NCBI GenBank assembly: GCA_947489705.1
Contig: CANLEQ010000006.1
Location: forward strand, 62,001 to 126,000
Length of the DNA: 64,000 bases
Direction of reading: 5' to 3'
From: an uncultured Paracoccaceae bacterium
GTDB taxonomy: Bacteria > Pseudomonadota > Alphaproteobacteria > Rhodobacterales > Rhodobacteraceae
Shown here: positions 17,031 to 25,621 of the stretch, piece after piece
Layout: each line of letters opens with the position of its first letter
Numbering within the stretch: position 1 is the first letter of the stretch
Program-made: the position numbers and the translations under genes
Notes under the pieces: generated by a model
The model's input: the letters and a program-made list of their open reading frames with translations, nothing else
Databases searched by the model: none
Told to the model about the DNA's origin: nothing

Positions 17031-17519
17031 TCAGCGGTCGGCAAGCCTTTCTTTCAGCGGGCCGAGCGCGGCCGCGGCGAGGGCATGATCCTCGTACTGG
17101 CTGAGACCGCTGACCGTGACGGTGCCGATCACCCCCAAGGCGGGCACCCGGATCGCGACGCCGCCGCCCGAATGCACGAAATCCTCGTCGTTGAGGCGGT
17201 ATTTGCCGTTGATGGTGGTCCCGGCCGCCTCGCAGCGCAGCGTCATCAGCAGCGAGCTTTCAAGAAACCGTTCGACGACGTTGCGCTTGCGATGGATCCA
17301 GGCGGCATTGTCGGGCATCGCCCCCGGCATCGCGGCATAGAACAGGCGGTGTCCGGTCAAGGCGACCTCGATCGCCACGGGCAGCTTTTCGACCGCCGCC
17401 CGCTCCCGTATTGCTGCACCCAACTCCCAGGCGAGGTCGATGCCGAAGGTCGGCAGCACCAGGCTCCGGCGCTCGTCTTCCAGCCGCTCGAGCCATGCGT
17501 CGCGATCGGTGTTCGTCAT
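17031..17519 (-). CDS. UPF0303 / heme-degrading-domain family protein
   Basis: A 162-residue soluble protein of the UPF0303 family, related to the Haem_degrading/GlcG-HbpS fold. Recognisable segments include [14 protein letters not shown], the [20 protein letters not shown] stretch and [17 protein letters not shown]. The biochemical role of this family is poorly defined; members recur next to sugar and glycolate catabolic genes. It is last in a leftward operon after the sugar-importer ATPase, sharing 4 bp with its stop codon. I would not infer heme degradation here. Confidence 0.75.
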   Translation of the reverse strand: MTNTDRDAWLERLEDERRSLVLPTFGIDLAWELGAAIRERAAVEKLPVAIEVALTGHRLFYAAMPGAMPDNAAWIHRKRNVVERFLESSLLMTLRCEAAGTTINGKYRLNDEDFVHSGGGVAIRVPALGVIGTVTVSGLSQYEDHALAAAALGPLKERLADR

Positions 17520-18580
17520 GTGCGTGCTCCGCTTTCCGCGTCGAAGACATGGACCTTCTGCGGCGCGACGCTTGCCGAGATGGTCTGGCCCGTTCTCACA
17601 TCGGCTGCGGCATCGACTACGGCCAGCCGCGACGTGCCGTCGGTGCCCGAGAAGGTGACCAGGGTCTGCGCCCCGGTCGGCTCGACCATGGTGATCTCGC
17701 CTGTCATCGGGCCATCTCCGAGGACCAGATCCTCGGGGCGAATGCCGAGCTTGACCGGACGGCCCGCCGGCGCGGTCGTTTCCTCCGGCAGCGCGATCTC
17801 GGTGCCGTCGCCGAGCCGCGCGCGCGGCGTGCCGCCGCCGGCGATCTCGGCATCGATGAAATTCATCGCCGGCGAGCCGATGAAGCCCGCCACGAAGAGA
17901 TTGTCCGGCCGGTTGTAGAGTTCGAGCGGCCGGCCCACCTGTTCGATATTGCCGCGGTTGAGAACCACGATCCGGTCGGCGAGCGTCATGGCCTCGATCT
18001 GATCGTGCGTGACGTAGACCGACGTCGTCCCGACCTTCTGGTGGAGCGACTTGATCTCGGCGCGCATCTGCACGCGCAACTTGGCGTCGAGGTTCGACAG
18101 CGGCTCGTCGAACAAAAACAGCGCGGGATCGCGCACGACCGCGCGGCCCATCGCAACCCTCTGCCGCTGCCCGCCCGAAAGATTGGCGGGCTTGCGGTCC
18201 AGCAGCTCCTCGAGCCCCAGCATCCGCGCGGCTTCCGTCACCCGCTCCTCGATCTCCGCCTTCGAGGTTCCCGAAAGGCGCAGGTTGAAGCTCATGTTCT
18301 GCTTCACCGACATGTGCGGATAGAGCGCATAGCTCTGGAAGACCATCGCCACGTTGCGCTCGCGCGGCGAGAGGTCGTTGACCTCGCGGCCGTCGATCTC
18401 GATGGCGCCCGAGGTGACCTCCTCGAGGCCCGCGATCATGCGCAAAAGCGTGGACTTGCCGCAGCCAGAAGGTCCGACCAGCGCCACGAATTCGCCGTCC
18501 GGCACCGCGAGGTCGATCCCGTGGATCACCTCGGCCGAGCCGAACGCCTTGCGCACGTTCCTGAGGGTAATCGTTGCCAT
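17516..18580 (-). CDS. ABC sugar importer ATPase of the MalK/UgpC type
   Basis: A 354-residue ATPase. Walker A is GPSGCGKST, the Q-loop is FQSYALYPH, the signature is [14 protein letters not shown], and Walker B is [18 protein letters not shown]-terminal TOBE/regulatory region runs from about residue 235, with GIRPEDL. This is the MalK/UgpC/MsmK class that pairs with MalF/MalG-type permeases. No such permease is in its own operon; the nearest are at 25622-27311 on the other strand, next to a binding protein with no ATPase, so it probably completes that importer. GGAGGAA precedes the ATG. Confidence 0.92.
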   Translation of the reverse strand: MATITLRNVRKAFGSAEVIHGIDLAVPDGEFVALVGPSGCGKSTLLRMIAGLEEVTSGAIEIDGREVNDLSPRERNVAMVFQSYALYPHMSVKQNMSFNLRLSGTSKAEIEERVTEAARMLGLEELLDRKPANLSGGQRQRVAMGRAVVRDPALFLFDEPLSNLDAKLRVQMRAEIKSLHQKVGTTSVYVTHDQIEAMTLADRIVVLNRGNIEQVGRPLELYNRPDNLFVAGFIGSPAMNFIDAEIAGGGTPRARLGDGTEIALPEETTAPAGRPVKLGIRPEDLVLGDGPMTGEITMVEPTGAQTLVTFSGTDGTSRLAVVDAAADVRTGQTISASVAPQKVHVFDAESGART

Positions 18581-18603
18581 CTCGTTCCTCCCGTGCCCGG
18601 CGG

Positions 18604-19359
18604 TCATGCCGGGTTCGCTTTGCGCCAGTCGCGATACTCTTCCTCGGCCTCTTTCGACAGCGGATAGTATTTCCGCAGATCGCCGCCCTCGCTCAGCTTC
18701 AGACGCGAGAAGTCCTCCCATTCTGCGTGCCGGTTGCCTTCGTTCAGAAGCTGCTCGGCCAGGGCGATCGGCACGACGACCGCGCCGTCATCGTCGGCCA
18801 CGATGATGTCGCCCGGCATGACCAGCGTTCCGCCGCACGATACCGGCACGTTCACCGCGAACGGCATCAGACCGGTCTGCGTGTGGAAATTCGGGGTCCT
18901 GCCCCGGCTCCAGACGCCGAGACCCAGATCGGCGATCTTTGGCGTGTCGCGCAGGCACCCGTCGACGATCACGCCCGCGCCCCCGCGGCCCTTCATGTAG
19001 GTCATCATCATCTCGCCGAAGACGCCCGACGACATGTCGGCCCGCGCATCGACGACGACCATGTCGCCCTCCTGCACGAGATAGAGGACATGGCGGTGGA
19101 TCTGTTTCTCCGGGTCCTCGTATTCCTCGCCCGGCGCGAGATCCTCGCGCTTGGGCATGAACTGAAGCGTCAGCGCGGGGCCGGCCACCGCCTGACCCGG
19201 CGCCATCGCGGCAAGGCCCGTCAGATGCGGATCGCGCAGGCCGAACCGGCTGAGCTCGCCGCTGGCCGTGGCGCTGCCCATCGCGGCAAGGCCGTCGACC
19301 AGCGCCCTCGGCGGGCGCGCAATGTCCTGCGGAGGGGTCACGGACGGATCTGTCATCAT
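18604..19359 (-). CDS. RraA-family protein
   Basis: A 251-residue protein of the RraA / 4-hydroxy-4-methyl-2-oxoglutarate aldolase superfamily. The conserved core is visible: [18 protein letters not shown], then a glycine-rich turn and [17 protein letters not shown], where Asp and Arg bind metal and substrate in the aldolases. It is longer than the RNase E inhibitor RraA (about 160 residues) and sits in a sugar-acid catabolic operon, so an aldolase or decarboxylase acting on a 2-oxo acid is more plausible than RNase regulation. Its start overlaps the oxidoreductase stop by 4 bp. Confidence 0.82.
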   Translation of the reverse strand: MMTDPSVTPPQDIARPPRALVDGLAAMGSATASGELSRFGLRDPHLTGLAAMAPGQAVAGPALTLQFMPKREDLAPGEEYEDPEKQIHRHVLYLVQEGDMVVVDARADMSSGVFGEMMMTYMKGRGGAGVIVDGCLRDTPKIADLGLGVWSRGRTPNFHTQTGLMPFAVNVPVSCGGTLVMPGDIIVADDDGAVVVPIALAEQLLNEGNRHAEWEDFSRLKLSEGGDLRKYYPLSKEAEEEYRDWRKANPA

Positions 19360-20372
19360 GGTTTGGTCACCTCTTCCCAAGCGCCGCTTTCGGCCGAACG
19401 ATAAAGCGCGTCGATAGCGGCGATCCCGGCGACGGCATCCTCGATCGGAAACTCCGCCGGCTCGTCGCCCCGAAACGCGCGCACGGCGGTCTCGCCCTGC
19501 AGCATGTACTGATCGCAGGCCGGAAGCGTCTCCCGCTCGAAGGCCGCGGGGTCGTTGCCGCCCGTCCGGTCGACGGTGATCGTCGTCTCGCCGCCCAGGG
19601 GCGCGTTGAGCGAGACGGGCACCTCGATCCGCCCCTGGCGGCCGAAGACCTGGACGGTCTGATACCGGGCGAGCTGCGTGCCGCAGGCGAAGGAGAGCAT
19701 CCGGCCGCCGCCGAAATCAACCAGCGCGCCGGTCAGCCGGTCTATCCCCATATCGGGATCGCGGTCGATCAGGGCGACGGCCCTGACGGGCTCGGATTCG
19801 AAAAGAAACCGCGAGACGTAGAGCGCGTAGCACCCGACATCGTAGAGCGCGCCGCCGCCGAGCTCGGGAAGGTTTCGGATATTCGCGGGATCGTCGAGGA
19901 AGAACGACATCGTCGCCTGCACCAGCCTGAGCGGACCGATGCCCCCCTCGCGCACGATCTCTCGCGCGCGCAGCCATTGCGGATGCTGGCGGATCATCAC
20001 CGCCTCGAGGACCTGGCGCCCGGTGCGTTCGCGCGCATCGACGAGGCGCGCGGCCTCGGCCGCGCTCAGCGCGATCGGCTTTTCGCACAGGACGTGCTTT
20101 CCGGCCTCCATCGCCCGAACGGACCAATCCACATGCATGTGCACCGGCAGCGGGTTATAGACCGCCTCGATCCTCGGATCAGCCAGAAGCTCCTCGTAAC
20201 TTCCATAGGCCTGCGCGATGCCGCAGCGATCGGCCGCGGCCCGCGCCGTTTCGACATTGCGCGAGGCGATCGCCGCAACGTCGATCAGCGGGCTCTTCCG
20301 CATCCCGGGGATCACCTTGTTCAACCCGATCTGTGCCGTGCTGAGCACACCCCACCGCATTGGCTCCGTCAC
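19356..20372 (-). CDS. Gfo/Idh/MocA-family oxidoreductase
   Basis: A 338-residue NAD(P)-dependent sugar/polyol dehydrogenase. The N-terminal Rossmann start is RWGVLSTAQIGLNKVIPGM, and the EKPIAL motif near residue 100 supplies the family lysine. The C-terminal alpha/beta domain follows. A GTG start at 20372 is preferred because GGGGGG lies 6 bases ahead; an ATG upstream (20396) overlaps a candidate operator. First gene of a leftward operon with RraA-like, ATPase and UPF0303 genes. Divergent from the enolase-superfamily gene across a 124-bp promoter region. Confidence 0.88.
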   Translation of the reverse strand: MTEPMRWGVLSTAQIGLNKVIPGMRKSPLIDVAAIASRNVETARAAADRCGIAQAYGSYEELLADPRIEAVYNPLPVHMHVDWSVRAMEAGKHVLCEKPIALSAAEAARLVDARERTGRQVLEAVMIRQHPQWLRAREIVREGGIGPLRLVQATMSFFLDDPANIRNLPELGGGALYDVGCYALYVSRFLFESEPVRAVALIDRDPDMGIDRLTGALVDFGGGRMLSFACGTQLARYQTVQVFGRQGRIEVPVSLNAPLGGETTITVDRTGGNDPAAFERETLPACDQYMLQGETAVRAFRGDEPAEFPIEDAVAGIAAIDALYRSAESGAWEEVTKP

Positions 20373-20389
20373 GTCTATCCCCCCGGATA

Positions 20390-20404
20390 GTTCCAAATAT
20401 GAAC
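20390..20404. promoter_or_regulatory. candidate IclR-regulon operator, site A
   Basis: GTTC-CAAATAT-GAAC lies in the divergent promoter region of the oxidoreductase and enolase-superfamily genes. The 12-mer CAAATATGAACC recurs exactly in the site upstream of mannonate dehydratase (23146-23163), and ATATGAAC recurs in the IclR gene promoter (22555-22579). Confidence 0.5.
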
Positions 20405-20496
20405 CATAACTGGCCCCGATTTGGATTGAAAAGACATCCTTTATCGTCCAGAGTCAAGCGCGAGAGGGATCGGCCTGCCGACGTGGAGGAGAGCGA

Positions 20497-21693
20497 ATGC
20501 GGATCACGGACCTGAAATGCGCGATCATCGGGGATCATCCCGTGGTGCGGATCTGCACCGACGAAGGCATCGACGGCTTCGGTCAGGCGGAATTCTACAA
20601 ACCGTTCCTCAAGCCGCAGATCCTCCAGCTGCGGGAGTCGATCCTCGGTGCCGACCCCACGGATGTGGAGCGTGTCATGCTGCGGATCCGGCAGCGCGGG
20701 GCGTTCAAGCCGTTCGGCAGCGCCGTCAGCGCGATCGAGATGGCGCTCTGGGACGTGGCGGGTCATGCCGCCGGGGTCCCGGTTCACAAGCTTCTGGGCG
20801 GCAAGGTCCGTGACCGGGTGCGGGTCTATAACGGCGGCGTCCGCTTCCCGCTCGACGGCCACGAGCCCGAACATTACGCGGCGGACGTCCGCCGGATGCT
20901 CGATCGCCCCGAGGGCTTCACCATGATCAAGCAGCCGATCGGGTTCCATTCCCCGATGAAGTCCGAGGTGGCGGGCTTTCACTACGGCGAACCGTCGGGT
21001 CCGGGCCTGCACGGCATCCTCGAGCGGGGCCGGATCACCGAACGCGGCATGGATCACATCGTCGCCTGCGTCGAGGCGATGAAGGAGGCGGCGGGAGACG
21101 GGGTGGGCCTCGCGCTCGATTGCGGGCCGGGCTGGATGTTCAACGACGCGCTTCGCTTCGCGCGCCGGGTCGAGCATCTCGACCTTCTGTGGCTCGAGGA
21201 TCTTCTGGCGGGGGATTACACGCCCTGGACGCATGCCGAGCTCTATCGCGACCTGACTGCGCGCACGACGACACCGATCCATACCGGCGAACAGATCTAC
21301 CTGCGGCAGAACTTCAAACCGCTCATCGAGGGGCGGGCGGTCTCGGTGGTCGGGCCCGACCCGGCCGATGTCGGCGGCATCGCCGAGTTGAAATGGATCG
21401 CCGAATACGCGGATCTGCACGGCATCATGATGGCGCCGCACGGCGTCGCGAACGGCTTGCTGGGCCTCGCGGCGCTGGTGCAGGTTTCGGCAACCCTCCC
21501 CGGGAACTTTATCGCGTTCGAGTGTCCGGTGGCACAACCGGCCTGGTGGTCGGAGATCGTCGAGGGGCTGCCCGATCCGATCGTCACGGACGGCTTCGTC
21601 GACGTGCAGACGGCGCCGGGGATGGGCGCGAGGCTGATCCCGGAGGCGGCGGAACGCCACCTCTCGGAAGACGACCGGGATTTCTTCGCGTGA
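20497..21693 (+). CDS. mandelate racemase/muconate lactonizing (enolase superfamily) enzyme, probable sugar-acid dehydratase
   Basis: A 398-residue enolase-superfamily protein with an N-terminal capping domain and a TIM barrel. The three metal ligands are visible in order: Asp in LALDCGPGW, Glu in LLWLEDLLAGD and Glu in HTGEQIYL. The Asp-His general base dyad is in VVGPDPADVGG and MMAPHGVANG. This set suits acid-sugar dehydratases of the mandelate-racemase subgroup, which remove water from an aldonate to give a 2-keto-3-deoxy acid. It is divergent from the Gfo/Idh gene and convergent with the IclR gene, inside a sugar-acid cluster. Exact substrate unknown. Confidence 0.88.
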   Translation: MRITDLKCAIIGDHPVVRICTDEGIDGFGQAEFYKPFLKPQILQLRESILGADPTDVERVMLRIRQRGAFKPFGSAVSAIEMALWDVAGHAAGVPVHKLLGGKVRDRVRVYNGGVRFPLDGHEPEHYAADVRRMLDRPEGFTMIKQPIGFHSPMKSEVAGFHYGEPSGPGLHGILERGRITERGMDHIVACVEAMKEAAGDGVGLALDCGPGWMFNDALRFARRVEHLDLLWLEDLLAGDYTPWTHAELYRDLTARTTTPIHTGEQIYLRQNFKPLIEGRAVSVVGPDPADVGGIAELKWIAEYADLHGIMMAPHGVANGLLGLAALVQVSATLPGNFIAFECPVAQPAWWSEIVEGLPDPIVTDGFVDVQTAPGMGARLIPEAAERHLSEDDRDFFA

Positions 21694-21698
21694 CGGGC

Positions 21699-22541
21699 TC
21701 AGCCGTCCCTCTCGGCCAACGCGATCTTGGGCGTCGCCGGAATGTCGGCGGCAATTGCCCCCGCGGCCGAGATCGTCGCCGCCCGGATGAGTTCGCGGCG
21801 GTCGGTTTCGGCCCCGGCGAGGAACGGCACCGACAAGGCCGCCACGGTCCGGCCGTTGCGCCCCGGAACGGGAGCGGCGAAGGCGTTGACGCCCTGGCTG
21901 AACTCGCCCTCGTCCCAGGCGAAGCCCTGGCGGCGGATCCGGGTCAGCTCGGCGCGCAGCTCCTTGAGGTCGGTGATCGTCTGGGGCGTGTAGCGCGCGA
22001 GGCTTTCGGGCAGCACCGCGTCGAGCTCGGATTTCGTCAGCCCGGCCAGAAGCATCTTGCTCGCCGCCCCCGCATGGAGCGGCAGGCGCTGGCCCTGCAC
22101 CCCCATCAGCGCCCGTTCATGCGTACCGGCGAGCGCCGCGATGACGACCGCGGCGCCCTCGTCGAGCACGGTGAGCTTGCAACCCTCGCCGGTGAATTCC
22201 GAGAGCCGTTCCAGATGCGGGGTCGCCAGCAGCACCAGATCGACATCCGCGGCACTGGGAAGCACCCGCGCGGCCAGCGAGATCAGCCGCGTTCCCAGGA
22301 CATAGGTGTTCTCGTCGGTCCGCTTGACGAGACCGTAGGAATGCAGCGAGTTGAGCAACCGGTAGATCGTCGTGCGCGGCACGTGCAGCACCTCGACCAG
22401 TTCGCGCGTCGTCGTGCCGCCGGGTCGCTTCTCGAGATGGCCGAGCACATCCATCATCCGGTCGATGGCCGGGATCCGGTGTTTCTCCATCGCATCGGTT
22501 TCGGTGGCCAAAGCCGCGGACTCCCGTTCGTAACTCATCAC
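21699..22541 (-). CDS. IclR-family transcriptional regulator
   Basis: A 280-residue regulator. The winged helix-turn-helix covers about residues 25-85 (TTTRELVEVLHVPRTTIYRL, then LNSLHSYGLVKR), followed by the IclR effector domain with LPLHAGAASKMLLAGL and the C-terminal VAALSVPF. The start is uncertain: ATGs at 22541, 22538 and 22490 all lack an obvious ribosome binding site. It sits at the centre of the sugar-acid island and is divergent from the VOC-protein gene. Related palindromic sites in three nearby promoters (20390, 22555, 23146) make it the likely controller of the flanking transporter and dehydratase genes. Confidence 0.9.
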   Translation of the reverse strand: MMSYERESAALATETDAMEKHRIPAIDRMMDVLGHLEKRPGGTTTRELVEVLHVPRTTIYRLLNSLHSYGLVKRTDENTYVLGTRLISLAARVLPSAADVDLVLLATPHLERLSEFTGEGCKLTVLDEGAAVVIAALAGTHERALMGVQGQRLPLHAGAASKMLLAGLTKSELDAVLPESLARYTPQTITDLKELRAELTRIRRQGFAWDEGEFSQGVNAFAAPVPGRNGRTVAALSVPFLAGAETDRRELIRAATISAAGAIAADIPATPKIALAERDG

Positions 22542-22554
22542 AGAGTTTGTCCCA

Positions 22555-22579
22555 GATATGAACTGTCATGGTTCGTATC
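22555..22579. promoter_or_regulatory. candidate IclR-regulon operator, site B (autoregulatory)
   Basis: GATATGAAC-N7-GTTCGTATC is an inverted repeat matching at 8 of 9 positions, 14 bp upstream of the IclR start and in front of the divergent VOC gene. The ATATGAAC half-site is shared with sites A and C, but the arms face the other way relative to the spacer, so the true recognition unit needs testing. Confidence 0.5.
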
Positions 22580-22649
22580 GGGTTTGCCGGCCTGTGTCCA
22601 ACAGGCCTCTCGTGCAGGTCTCTAGCCTGCTGATCAACGGAGGAACAAC

Positions 22650-23081
22650 ATGCTTTTTTCTGGAATCGGCCATATGGCGATCCGGTGCACCGATATCGAT
22701 CGGTCGCTGTCATTCTATACGCAGGTGCTGCAACTGCCGGAGATGTTCCGGCTCGACCAGGACGATGGCAGCCTGTGGCTGATCTACCTGAAGGTCACGG
22801 ACACCACCTATCTGGAGCTCTTTCCCGACGGCGAGGGCAATGCCGTGCCGGGAAAGATGGCGACCGGATACAACCATCTCTGCCTCGAGACGGACGACAT
22901 CGACCGCGTCGTGTCGCATTTCGATGCGCATGGGGTGCCGCTCACCCGACCGCTCGACACGGGCCGCGATCGCAACCGGCAATGCTGGATCGAGGATCCC
23001 GACGGAAACCGGATCGAGATCATGGAGATGGCCGCCAATTCGATGCAGTCCGAAGCGTTGACGCGCATGTCATCGGAGTGA
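22650..23081 (+). CDS. VOC (glyoxalase/bleomycin-resistance) superfamily protein
   Basis: A 143-residue protein of two beta-alpha-beta-beta-beta modules. The four metal ligands of glyoxalase-I-like proteins are present: H8, E56, H76 and E123 (GIGHMAI, YLELFP, YNHLCLE, RIEIMEM). Intact ligands imply a metal-dependent lyase, isomerase or dioxygenase rather than a pure binding protein. GGAGG precedes the ATG. It lies between the IclR gene and the mannonate dehydratase operon, so a role with a keto or aldehyde intermediate of the same pathway is plausible. Confidence 0.85.
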   Translation: MLFSGIGHMAIRCTDIDRSLSFYTQVLQLPEMFRLDQDDGSLWLIYLKVTDTTYLELFPDGEGNAVPGKMATGYNHLCLETDDIDRVVSHFDAHGVPLTRPLDTGRDRNRQCWIEDPDGNRIEIMEMAANSMQSEALTRMSSE

Positions 23082-23130
23082 TGCCGCCGAAGGGCCGCTT
23101 GACTCGCGGCCCCTCGAGACCGTAGTTTCA

Positions 23131-23163
23131 TATTATGTCATAATAAGGTTCAAATATGAACCT
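23131..23163. promoter_or_regulatory. two adjacent palindromes upstream of mannonate dehydratase, including operator site C
   Basis: TATTATG-T-CATAATA (23131-23145) is a perfect 15-bp palindrome and is followed directly by AGGTTCA-AATA-TGAACCT (23146-23163), a perfect 18-bp one. The second shares CAAATATGAACC with site A at 20390 and is the best candidate IclR operator. The first differs and may bind another regulator. Together they suggest dual control of the uptake operon. Confidence 0.6.
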
Positions 23164-23209
23164 AATGACATCCGCGGCCGATACGGCCGCGGCCCGGGGG
23201 GAGGGAGCA

Positions 23210-24331
23210 TTGAAGGTCGGACTGAATCTCCATGGAGAATACCTGTCGCCCGACGGCGCCAGATTCGCGGCGCAACTCGGCGTGCGCGACGCAGTGATCC
23301 ATCTGGTGCGCTACGGGCGCGGCGCCGACACGGACCCTTGGCACGAAGGGGCCCCCGGCCCGCCGCTTTCGGATGCGCGGGGCGAGACGCCCTGGGATTA
23401 CGAGACGCTGTCGGCGACCGTCGGGATGCTCGCCGAGCACGGAATTTCCGTCGCGGCACTCGAGAACCTGTCGCCTGCCTTCTGGTCCGACATATTGCTG
23501 AACGGTCCGGAACGCGGCGCCCAGATGGAAGGGCTGAAGCGGCTGGTCCGCGATTGCGGCCGCGCGGGGATCCCCGTTCTGGGCTACAACTTCTCGCTGG
23601 CGGGCGTCTGGGGATGGCAACGCCGCCCCGAGAGCAGGGGCGGCGCCATGACGGCGACCTTCGACGCACAGCGCTTCGACAGCGCGCAGCCGATGCCCGA
23701 CGGTGTCGTGTGGAACATGCGCGTGTCCGATGCGGCGCTTCCGGGCACATGGGAGATCGGCGAGGAGGAGCTCTGGCAGCGGCTCGAATGGTTCCTCAAG
23801 GAACTGGTTCCCGTCGCGGAAGAGGCCGGCGTCAGGCTCGCCGCGCATCCCGACGACCCGCCCGTCGACCGGTTGCGCGGCACCCCGCGGCTGGTCAACC
23901 GGCACGAGAAATACGACCGTCTGCTGCGGCTGGTTGAAAGTCCCGCCAACGCGATGCAGTTCTGCCTCGGCACGTTGATGGAGATGCCGGGCGACATATA
24001 CGCGACGACCCGCCGTTACGCCCGCACCGGGCGCATCGCCTATGTCCACTTCCGCAACGTGCGCGGCGGGGTGCCGTCCTATGCCGAGACATTCGTGGAT
24101 GACGGCGATACCGACATGGCCGAGATCGCGCGGATCCTGCACGAGGAGGGGTTCGAGGGCGCGATGGTCCCCGACCACGTGCCCGAGCTCGACGCGCCGG
24201 CCCCGTGGCATGCGGGGATGGCCCACGCGATCGGTTACATGCGCGCGCTCACGACGAATGCCGCGAGGCTCGGCGCACCCGCGCCCGCCTTGCCAGCCGA
24301 ACCGAACTTCAACCTGGGAGGAAGACCATGA
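23210..24331 (+). CDS. mannonate dehydratase (UxuA-like)
   Basis: A 373-residue protein resembling UxuA, which dehydrates D-mannonate to 2-keto-3-deoxygluconate in hexuronate breakdown. The HPDDPP motif (metal-binding His) occurs in the middle, followed by FCLGTLMEM and VHFRNVRG, all typical of the family. The start is taken as TTG at 23210, because a very strong GGGGGGAGGGAG precedes it and the fold (KVGLNLHGEY) begins at once. The ATGs at 23156 and 23165 lie in or beside the operator palindrome and lack a ribosome binding site. First gene of an uptake/catabolism operon; its stop overlaps the next start by 4 bp. Confidence 0.85.
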   Translation: MKVGLNLHGEYLSPDGARFAAQLGVRDAVIHLVRYGRGADTDPWHEGAPGPPLSDARGETPWDYETLSATVGMLAEHGISVAALENLSPAFWSDILLNGPERGAQMEGLKRLVRDCGRAGIPVLGYNFSLAGVWGWQRRPESRGGAMTATFDAQRFDSAQPMPDGVVWNMRVSDAALPGTWEIGEEELWQRLEWFLKELVPVAEEAGVRLAAHPDDPPVDRLRGTPRLVNRHEKYDRLLRLVESPANAMQFCLGTLMEMPGDIYATTRRYARTGRIAYVHFRNVRGGVPSYAETFVDDGDTDMAEIARILHEEGFEGAMVPDHVPELDAPAPWHAGMAHAIGYMRALTTNAARLGAPAPALPAEPNFNLGGRP

Positions 24332-25557
24332 AGACGAAGACATCGAGGACATGCGCTCTGGCCACGGCTCTGCCGCTGATCATGGCGGCAGGACACGCAA
24401 TGGCGGGCGAAATCACCTGGTGGGCGCCCGAATTCGGCGCCGACCGCGCCGAGGAACTCGCGGCGAAGTTCGAGGAGCAGAACCCGGATATCACCGTCAA
24501 TGTCGAGCGGGTCGTCGCCAACGGCCTGCAGAACCGGGTGCTCGTCGCCTTGCAATCGGGCAACACGCCCGACCTCGTCGATCTTGCGAACGGCTGGACC
24601 ATCCCCTTCGCCGCGACGGGCGGTCTCATGCAGATGGACGACCTGGTCGACGAACTCGGGATCGACATGTCGGACTTCCTTCCGGCTGCCGTCAACACGG
24701 CGACCTATGACGGCGCGCTCTACGCGTTGCCGTTCCGGGCCGAGGCGCATGCGATGATCTACAACAAGGACATGTTCGAGGCGGCGGGCCTCGACGCCGA
24801 AAGCCCCCCCGAGACCTGGGCGGAGCTTCGGGAGGCCGCCGAGGCACTCACCGACGGGAACCAGTACGGCTACGGCATTGCGGGCGGCGGCGAGGTCTCG
24901 AACACCATCTTCCGCTCGCTCCCGTTCCTGTGGATGAACGGCGGCGGGATCCTCAACGAGGAAATGACCGAGAGCATCCTCGACGAGCCCGCCTCGATTG
25001 AGGCGGTGGAGTTCTATACCGGCTTCCTCGAGAACGGATGGGCGCCGCCCTCGACGCTGGAAAACGACGGCACCGCGCTCCGCCGGCTCTTCATCGCCGG
25101 GTCCATCGCCATGTACCAGTCGGGTCAGTTCGACCTCGTCTCGATCGCCGAGGAGAACCCCGATCTCGACGTCGGCACGGCCCAGCTGCCGCATCCCGAC
25201 GGCAAGGACCCCGCCGTGATCCTCGGCGGCTGGAACTTCGCCATCCCCGAGGCCGCCGAGAACAAGGAAGACGCGGCGACGTTCCTCGCCTTTCTGGCCG
25301 AGCCCGAGAATATGGGCTTCTACACCGACACCTTCCCGGCGCGCCAATCGGCGATGGACATGGAGCGGTTCCAGGACCCCGCCCTCGCACCGTTCCGCGA
25401 GATGCTCGAATATGCGCGACAGCAGCCCGCCAACGAGAACTGGGTGCAGATCTCGCAGATGTATTTCGACGGCATCCAGGGCATTCTCGTCGGCGACGGC
25501 AGCGCGGAAGAGATGATGTCGGAAACCGCTTCGCAGATCGACGGCCTGCTCCAGTAG
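24328..25557 (+). CDS. periplasmic sugar-binding protein of a MalE/UgpB-type ABC importer
   Basis: A 409-residue family 1 solute-binding protein with a Sec signal peptide (about residues 1-26, cleavage after AMA). Family features include NPDITVNVERV, LYALPFRAEAHAMIYNKD and the tryptophan/aromatic-rich sugar site. GGGAGGA precedes the ATG, which overlaps the mannonate dehydratase stop. With the two permeases downstream it forms a typical CUT1 importer for oligosaccharides, glycosides or sugar acids. The missing ATPase is probably the MalK-type gene at 17516-18580. A stem-loop follows the stop codon. Confidence 0.9.
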   Translation: MKTKTSRTCALATALPLIMAAGHAMAGEITWWAPEFGADRAEELAAKFEEQNPDITVNVERVVANGLQNRVLVALQSGNTPDLVDLANGWTIPFAATGGLMQMDDLVDELGIDMSDFLPAAVNTATYDGALYALPFRAEAHAMIYNKDMFEAAGLDAESPPETWAELREAAEALTDGNQYGYGIAGGGEVSNTIFRSLPFLWMNGGGILNEEMTESILDEPASIEAVEFYTGFLENGWAPPSTLENDGTALRRLFIAGSIAMYQSGQFDLVSIAEENPDLDVGTAQLPHPDGKDPAVILGGWNFAIPEAAENKEDAATFLAFLAEPENMGFYTDTFPARQSAMDMERFQDPALAPFREMLEYARQQPANENWVQISQMYFDGIQGILVGDGSAEEMMSETASQIDGLLQ

Positions 25558-25570
25558 GCGCTCGCGCGAC

Positions 25571-25597
25571 CCCCGGCCGCCGCTCCGGTGGCCGGGG
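25571..25597 (+). other. intercistronic stem-loop after the MalE-type gene
   Basis: CCCCGGCC and GGCCGGGG form a perfect 8-bp stem with an 11-base loop, 13 bp after the stop codon and followed by CCTTT. It probably stabilises the binding-protein message or partly terminates ahead of the permease genes. Confidence 0.6.
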
Positions 25598-25621
25598 CCT
25601 TTCCAGATCGGCAGGATCATC

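Noticed and set aside
23156-23209. ATG at 23156 as the start of mannonate dehydratase
   Set aside because: It falls inside a perfect operator palindrome and has no ribosome binding site; a strong one precedes the TTG at 23210.
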